Assembly: GCA_905331475.1 (NCBI GenBank)
Contig: CAJNYU010001570.1
Coordinates: forward strand, 1-64,000
DNA from: Rotaria socialis
Lineage: Eukaryota > Rotifera > Eurotatoria > Philodinida > Philodinidae
DNA: 64,000 nucleotides
Reading direction: 5' to 3'
A program made the position numbers and the translations under genes. The notes under the pieces were generated by a model that saw only the letters and a list, made by a program, of their open reading frames with translations, was not told the origin of the DNA and searched no databases. Shown one piece after another: positions 59,331-64,000 of this stretch (position 1 is the first letter of the stretch; every line of letters begins with the position of its first letter).

Positions 59331-62300
59331 TATAAAGATATAAAAACATTGATAATCGTAAATACCACCGCCTCATGAAGTATGTGTTGCTTTTGTCAGC
59401 TTTGTTTTTCGTCGTTTTGTCTCTTACTTATACATGTTACGCTGAAAAAAATTTTTTTTGAAGATTATAATTACATTGCTTTCCTTTTCTTCTTTGATAT
59501 TTAGTATATTCACGTGTTGCTTGACATGTGAGTAACTGATTAGGTTTGTTTTTTTCAATCTAGAAGAAAAACATCAATGATAGTTTCGAAAGATAGATAG
59601 AAGCTTTTAGTTAATTTTTTTAACTTTTGAAAAAGAACATCTGACTGACACTCAACTTTTATTTAATAATGTTAAAAATCACATGTTATTCTTTTCTTTT
59701 TTTTTCATATGTTCCCATCGGTCAGATGTTTGTTCTGTTCTTATTGCAGTCATGATGTTTACAATCGCAAAGAAAATACAGAAGAATTATAACAAACTTG
59801 ATCAAACTTGTTTTTCTTAAATACAAATAAGGAATTTTAGACGGGTTTCAAAAAATATTTATATGAAATGTTATACAGATGCCACTAGATAAAATAGTAT
59901 AGGATGAATTTGATTGGCTGAAATTTTACTGTAGCATCTTTGATAAAAATGTAGGACATTCTCTCTACGTCGAATTTGATATGTTGTTTATCATTATCAG
60001 TTGTTCACACAAATAAGATGTACGCAGTGCACTTTCACGATGGAGAGAATAGCTTATTTTGTGATGGGGAAAATTAGTTTTGTATTTTGTGTAATATAAA
60101 ATAAATGAAAGAAAAAGCATTCAGTGAGATCTCTTTTACCTATTATTTTATTAACTCGGCTGAATTTATTTTTCTTCGCTTCTTTTCTTATCTAGTTATT
60201 TATGAATAGATTCTTTTGATTTATTTAAATTATTACATTTTTGTTATGATCCCATGCACATGATATATAGGAAATGAAAATAGATATTGTCATTTTTTAC
60301 TTTTTAGCTAAAAAGGAAAGTTTTCAATTGGCGTGTGTTTCTACTCAATTGAATCGTTCGAAAATTACTTTTTCATTAAATATTATCTAAGTCACATGAG
60401 ATTAAGTAAACGATTGTATCTGCATGTGTAGTCTATCTATTCTGGTATAGGTTTTTTTTTACATCTTTTGATCAGATAATACAACAATATGTATACTGTA
60501 GTTAAGAAAACGATCTTTACATCTATGTTTTGCTTGATTAAGCAAACTACACAAAAATAATTTGTTGTATTATTTAATTTGAAAAGTTAGAATTTCTGGG
60601 TTTGCGGCTCTTCATAGGGATAGTTTTTTTTCAATTTCTATTACATTTCAGTAAGGATCTTTCCTCTTACCTGATTTCAGAGACCATTGGGTGCACTGAA
60701 AAGATGAAGTTGATTGTCTCTTTGATAGTTCACATGCAAAAATTCGAATTGACTACTCACGAGCATCTCTATCAAAGATAGTATTTCTGATGATTAACAT
60801 TTCTTTTGCATGATCATTAAGAAGTTTATGGGTTTCGACCTGAAAACTCTAGATAATGATAGATACTTGTAGAAAATAGTTGGCTGATATTGAGTAAATC
60901 CAGTAGCTCTATTATTCTAGTTCTATACATAGCGCCGAGCAGACCTGGTTATTTAGCTCTTACTCTTTCTTATGCTGTACCCATCGCAATTAGCGTCTAT
61001 CTTTTGATACGAATTTTCGACTTTTGTTAACATAATTAGAAGTGTTGCATTTAATATCTCAAAAACTGGAATAAAAAGCGAAAGTACAATTGAATTTTAT
61101 TTTGTGAACAATATCTATCACTGGGAAAAACTAATATTTTGACACAGAACATAACGTAAAGATTACTATCATAAAGCAAAATTTATCTGTTATTTCATAG
61201 TAGTAAGGTAATATATATATATTGATGTCTGTCTTGTTTCAAATTATTTTGCAAATAGATGAAAATTATGTACTTTAACTCATTATCAACATACAAAACG
61301 AAATCAACTAAAACATATTGAAAAAAACACTGAGAAAATTAATTAAAAGAAACAAAAGTGGATCTTTTCGAAAATATTTGAAGAGAAGCTGTTATTTTTA
61401 AAAATATTTACAACCTGAACTTATTTCAAGGTAGAGAATAAAAAACTGGGCTATGATGAATACAAAATCACAACTATAGTCACAGGTTTGTTCTTGAGTA
61501 ATAAATAGTCAAAGACAAAGAATGTTGTTTTTTTTGCAATTTTTTGAATTTTCAACGCTATAGCAAAACAATAAGCTCTATTCTTTGAGATTAAATCATT
61601 CAATGCTCTTTCTTTAAATATCGAAAAGATTTACTTGAATGCCAAAAGAAAATTGTTTACAGCTAAATATGTTATTCAGACGTGTCATGAAATGTAACCT
61701 GATGTAGTTGCCTGAAGCTGTATAATTTTTGAAATGATATTTGTTTGGCTATTGTAAAACAGTTTTACTTGTTTATCTACACTCTTCTAGTCAATGTGCA
61801 AATAAAATATTTTGAAGACAACATCAACGGGATAAGCCGATGAGTACGCTGATGTATTATCAAAATAATCAATGATTTTACACAAATAAACATGAGTCGA
61901 ACTTCCCAAGTATTCATATTTGTTTTAGGCGAGATCATCGCTATAACTAAACATGAAATGTCAAAGAAGAAATATGAAACTTAGTAAGGCATTAATGAGA
62001 GAAAAAACATGAGGTACTTCTAGACGAGAAAACTTGAAAAATAAAATAAAAAAACATAGCTGGGATGCTCATTCAACAAAATACACTTATTCCTATCCCT
62101 AGATTACCTATAGATCGTCTATTGTGGAAATTTTGTTCACGGGTGACTAATCTTTGTTAAATTTATGCTATTTTCATGCTCTGTAGTAAAAAAGAACGAT
62201 AATTCTACCAAGCTAATGAATATTCTAAAATTATCTGTACCTATTTTGATCTTAATGTTCAATGTACATAGTGTAAACATTCAGTTTCTTCAATCAAAAT

Positions 62301-64000
62301 TAGAAAGCTCCAGAAGATTTGGTAACAAGAATGTCAAATTTTTTCCAGTGTCTGCTTGTCACTCGTGTCATATTGCATTTACTATATAAACAACAAGCAA
62401 AAGTCAATGTATAATTAATCACTGTCAACAAAATCATTGTACGAAGGAAAGAAAGTGCGAATGATCGATAAAATCTTAGACAATTCTCAATCAGAGAACA
62501 GAAGTAATTGATTGATATTCTAAGCAATCATGTGTATATAAACTAATTAAGAAACTTTTATCTTTGTTTAGTGAATATTTTCCAAAGTATGAACACATAT
62601 GGAATGTTTTCCAAGGAATAGAGCTCGACAACAGAATTTCAAAAGAAAATATTTAAAAAAGCACTGATATTTCTCTTAAAATTAAGAATTTGTTTGAATA
62701 TAAACATAAATACGAATAAAACAGTTCATATTCAATAAATGGAATTTTTTTTCGATGATTTCAATAGTATTTTTGTTGTTCATTAAATCGAAATTTTTTT
62801 TATCACAATTATAAACGTGTATTATCAATGTTTTTAATCAATACATATCATTAAAATTGCCTAAATTTTTTTATGATCATCTATTAAAAGTCTATTCTTA
62901 AGATTTCATAGTGCTTGTTTTTTTTTCATATCCAAATTCAAAATATAATCAACTGATAAGACTTGAGAATTTCATTTGAACGAAGAAGCAGTTGTCAGCA
63001 TTATGCCAAACTTCAAGTTACATACTAGTCAGTTTTCTGACTATTTCAATTAATCTTTGTCAGGAAGCATTCCTCGCTTCTATAATTCTTTACAGATTGA
63101 ATAATGAGAAAAGCAATGAAAACCTTTTGACATCTGATGTTGGTGTTTGTTGAATATGTGATTTGCTTGATACTCTCTGATAGCGATATAAAATCTGTCA
63201 CATAAAATCAAGACTCCTTATGTGTGAAGAGAAATTCTTCGAAAATGTTTTCAACGATTAAAACCGAAAGCATGTCTTTTTTCATATGTATACTATGTCA
63301 AAAAGATAAACCATAGTAGTATGAATTTTAAAAAAAGTTCTGTAAACAATTAATTATGTTCATTAATCATCAAATAATAACTTTAGTCTTAGTATCCCAT
63401 CTTTTGCTAAGCGAATATCACAAGTGAAACTAGTTTATAAAACAATATTCCATACCTGAATCGATATTGGAACCACCGAGACTGTGAATGAAAGTAATAG
63501 ATTAGATTCAGGGTTAGTTGAATAGAGAGATGTTCTAACTAATGAAACTACGTATCTCTTGCAATTCCACTACGTTTTACATTGAAAATTTTGCTGTGTA
63601 CATGGGTCGAAAAAAGTAATTTTTAACTTAGAGATCAATGAAAGACGACAAAATCTTCAAATACTAACTATATTTCGAATACATAACTTTTAAAAAATGT
63701 AATACAGGATATCAGTACTGCGCATTCAAAAGAAAAATTTGTTCTATTGTCAGCTGCTAAGATATCAATGACGCACTCGCTACATCAAATTCGCATCCTC
63801 ACTGCTACAAAAGAAAAGTTTGGTTAACGAATTTGCTCAATAAAATTGTACATTTAACTGGTGCCCTTCATAAATTTGTTTCCGATTGATCAAGTAGGTA
63901 TGAGTAGATTCCTTTGGATTTTTCTACGCTACACAAAACCAAGTAACGCAAACAACGAACAAAGTGCGGTTCAACGAGATGTAGTATATTCAACATAATA
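59331..64000. other. Gene-free right end of the window
   Basis: The first part must contain the FBXL20 promoter. No exon with family resemblance, RNA gene or long inverted repeat was recognised. Open frames of 74-75 codons at 62165-62527 overlap on opposite strands and lack motifs. The sequence is uniformly AT-rich. Confidence 0.5.

Overview
The window looks like nuclear DNA of an animal: AT-rich, with intron-bearing genes encoding metazoan protein families (LIM-homeobox, F-box/LRR, receptor guanylyl cyclase, heterotrimeric G alpha, peptide-type GPCR, FAM78, ZNF598). Most introns are only about 50-70 bp with GT..AG ends, and the spacers are full of small foldback elements. Very short introns plus this gene style fit a bdelloid rotifer or a similar compact lophotrochozoan genome. 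That placement is inference; nothing in the sequence proves it.

Layout: 1-2.47 kb is spacer with a GC-rich palindromic island. 2474-3697 (-) is a FAM78 homologue. 6770-9318 (+) is an LMX1-type LIM-homeobox gene of 8 exons. 14074-15177 (-) is a two-exon rhodopsin-class GPCR. 15.2-27.3 kb is gene-poor and rich in inverted and tandem repeats, with a 148-base assembly gap. About 27335-28690 (+) is a decayed copy of a G alpha gene, followed by an intact divergent G alpha gene at 30173-31982 (+). Tail-to-tail with it, 32166-42002 (-) holds a 22-exon natriuretic-peptide-receptor-like guanylyl cyclase whose introns carry at least three small transposon-like elements. 42.0-48.05 kb is spacer. 48054-51589 (-) is the ribosome-collision E3 ligase ZNF598 (11 exons). 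51.6-55.6 kb is spacer with two GC-rich, palindrome-rich islands. 55645-59330 (-) is FBXL20/FBXL2 (14 exons, C-terminal CaaX). 59.3-64 kb shows no recognisable gene.

Exon models were built by hand from reading frame, splice dinucleotides and remembered family conservation. In every multi-exon gene the exon lengths keep frame from ATG to stop. Three genes are signalling components (GPCR, G alpha, receptor guanylyl cyclase), but nothing in the sequence shows that they act in one pathway. I found no tRNA, rRNA, CRISPR or operon-like structure. The most unusual points are substitutions at normally invariant nucleotide-pocket positions and an atypical C-terminus in the G alpha protein, a FAM78 intron without a usable AG acceptor, and several families of foldback elements and palindromic GC islands.
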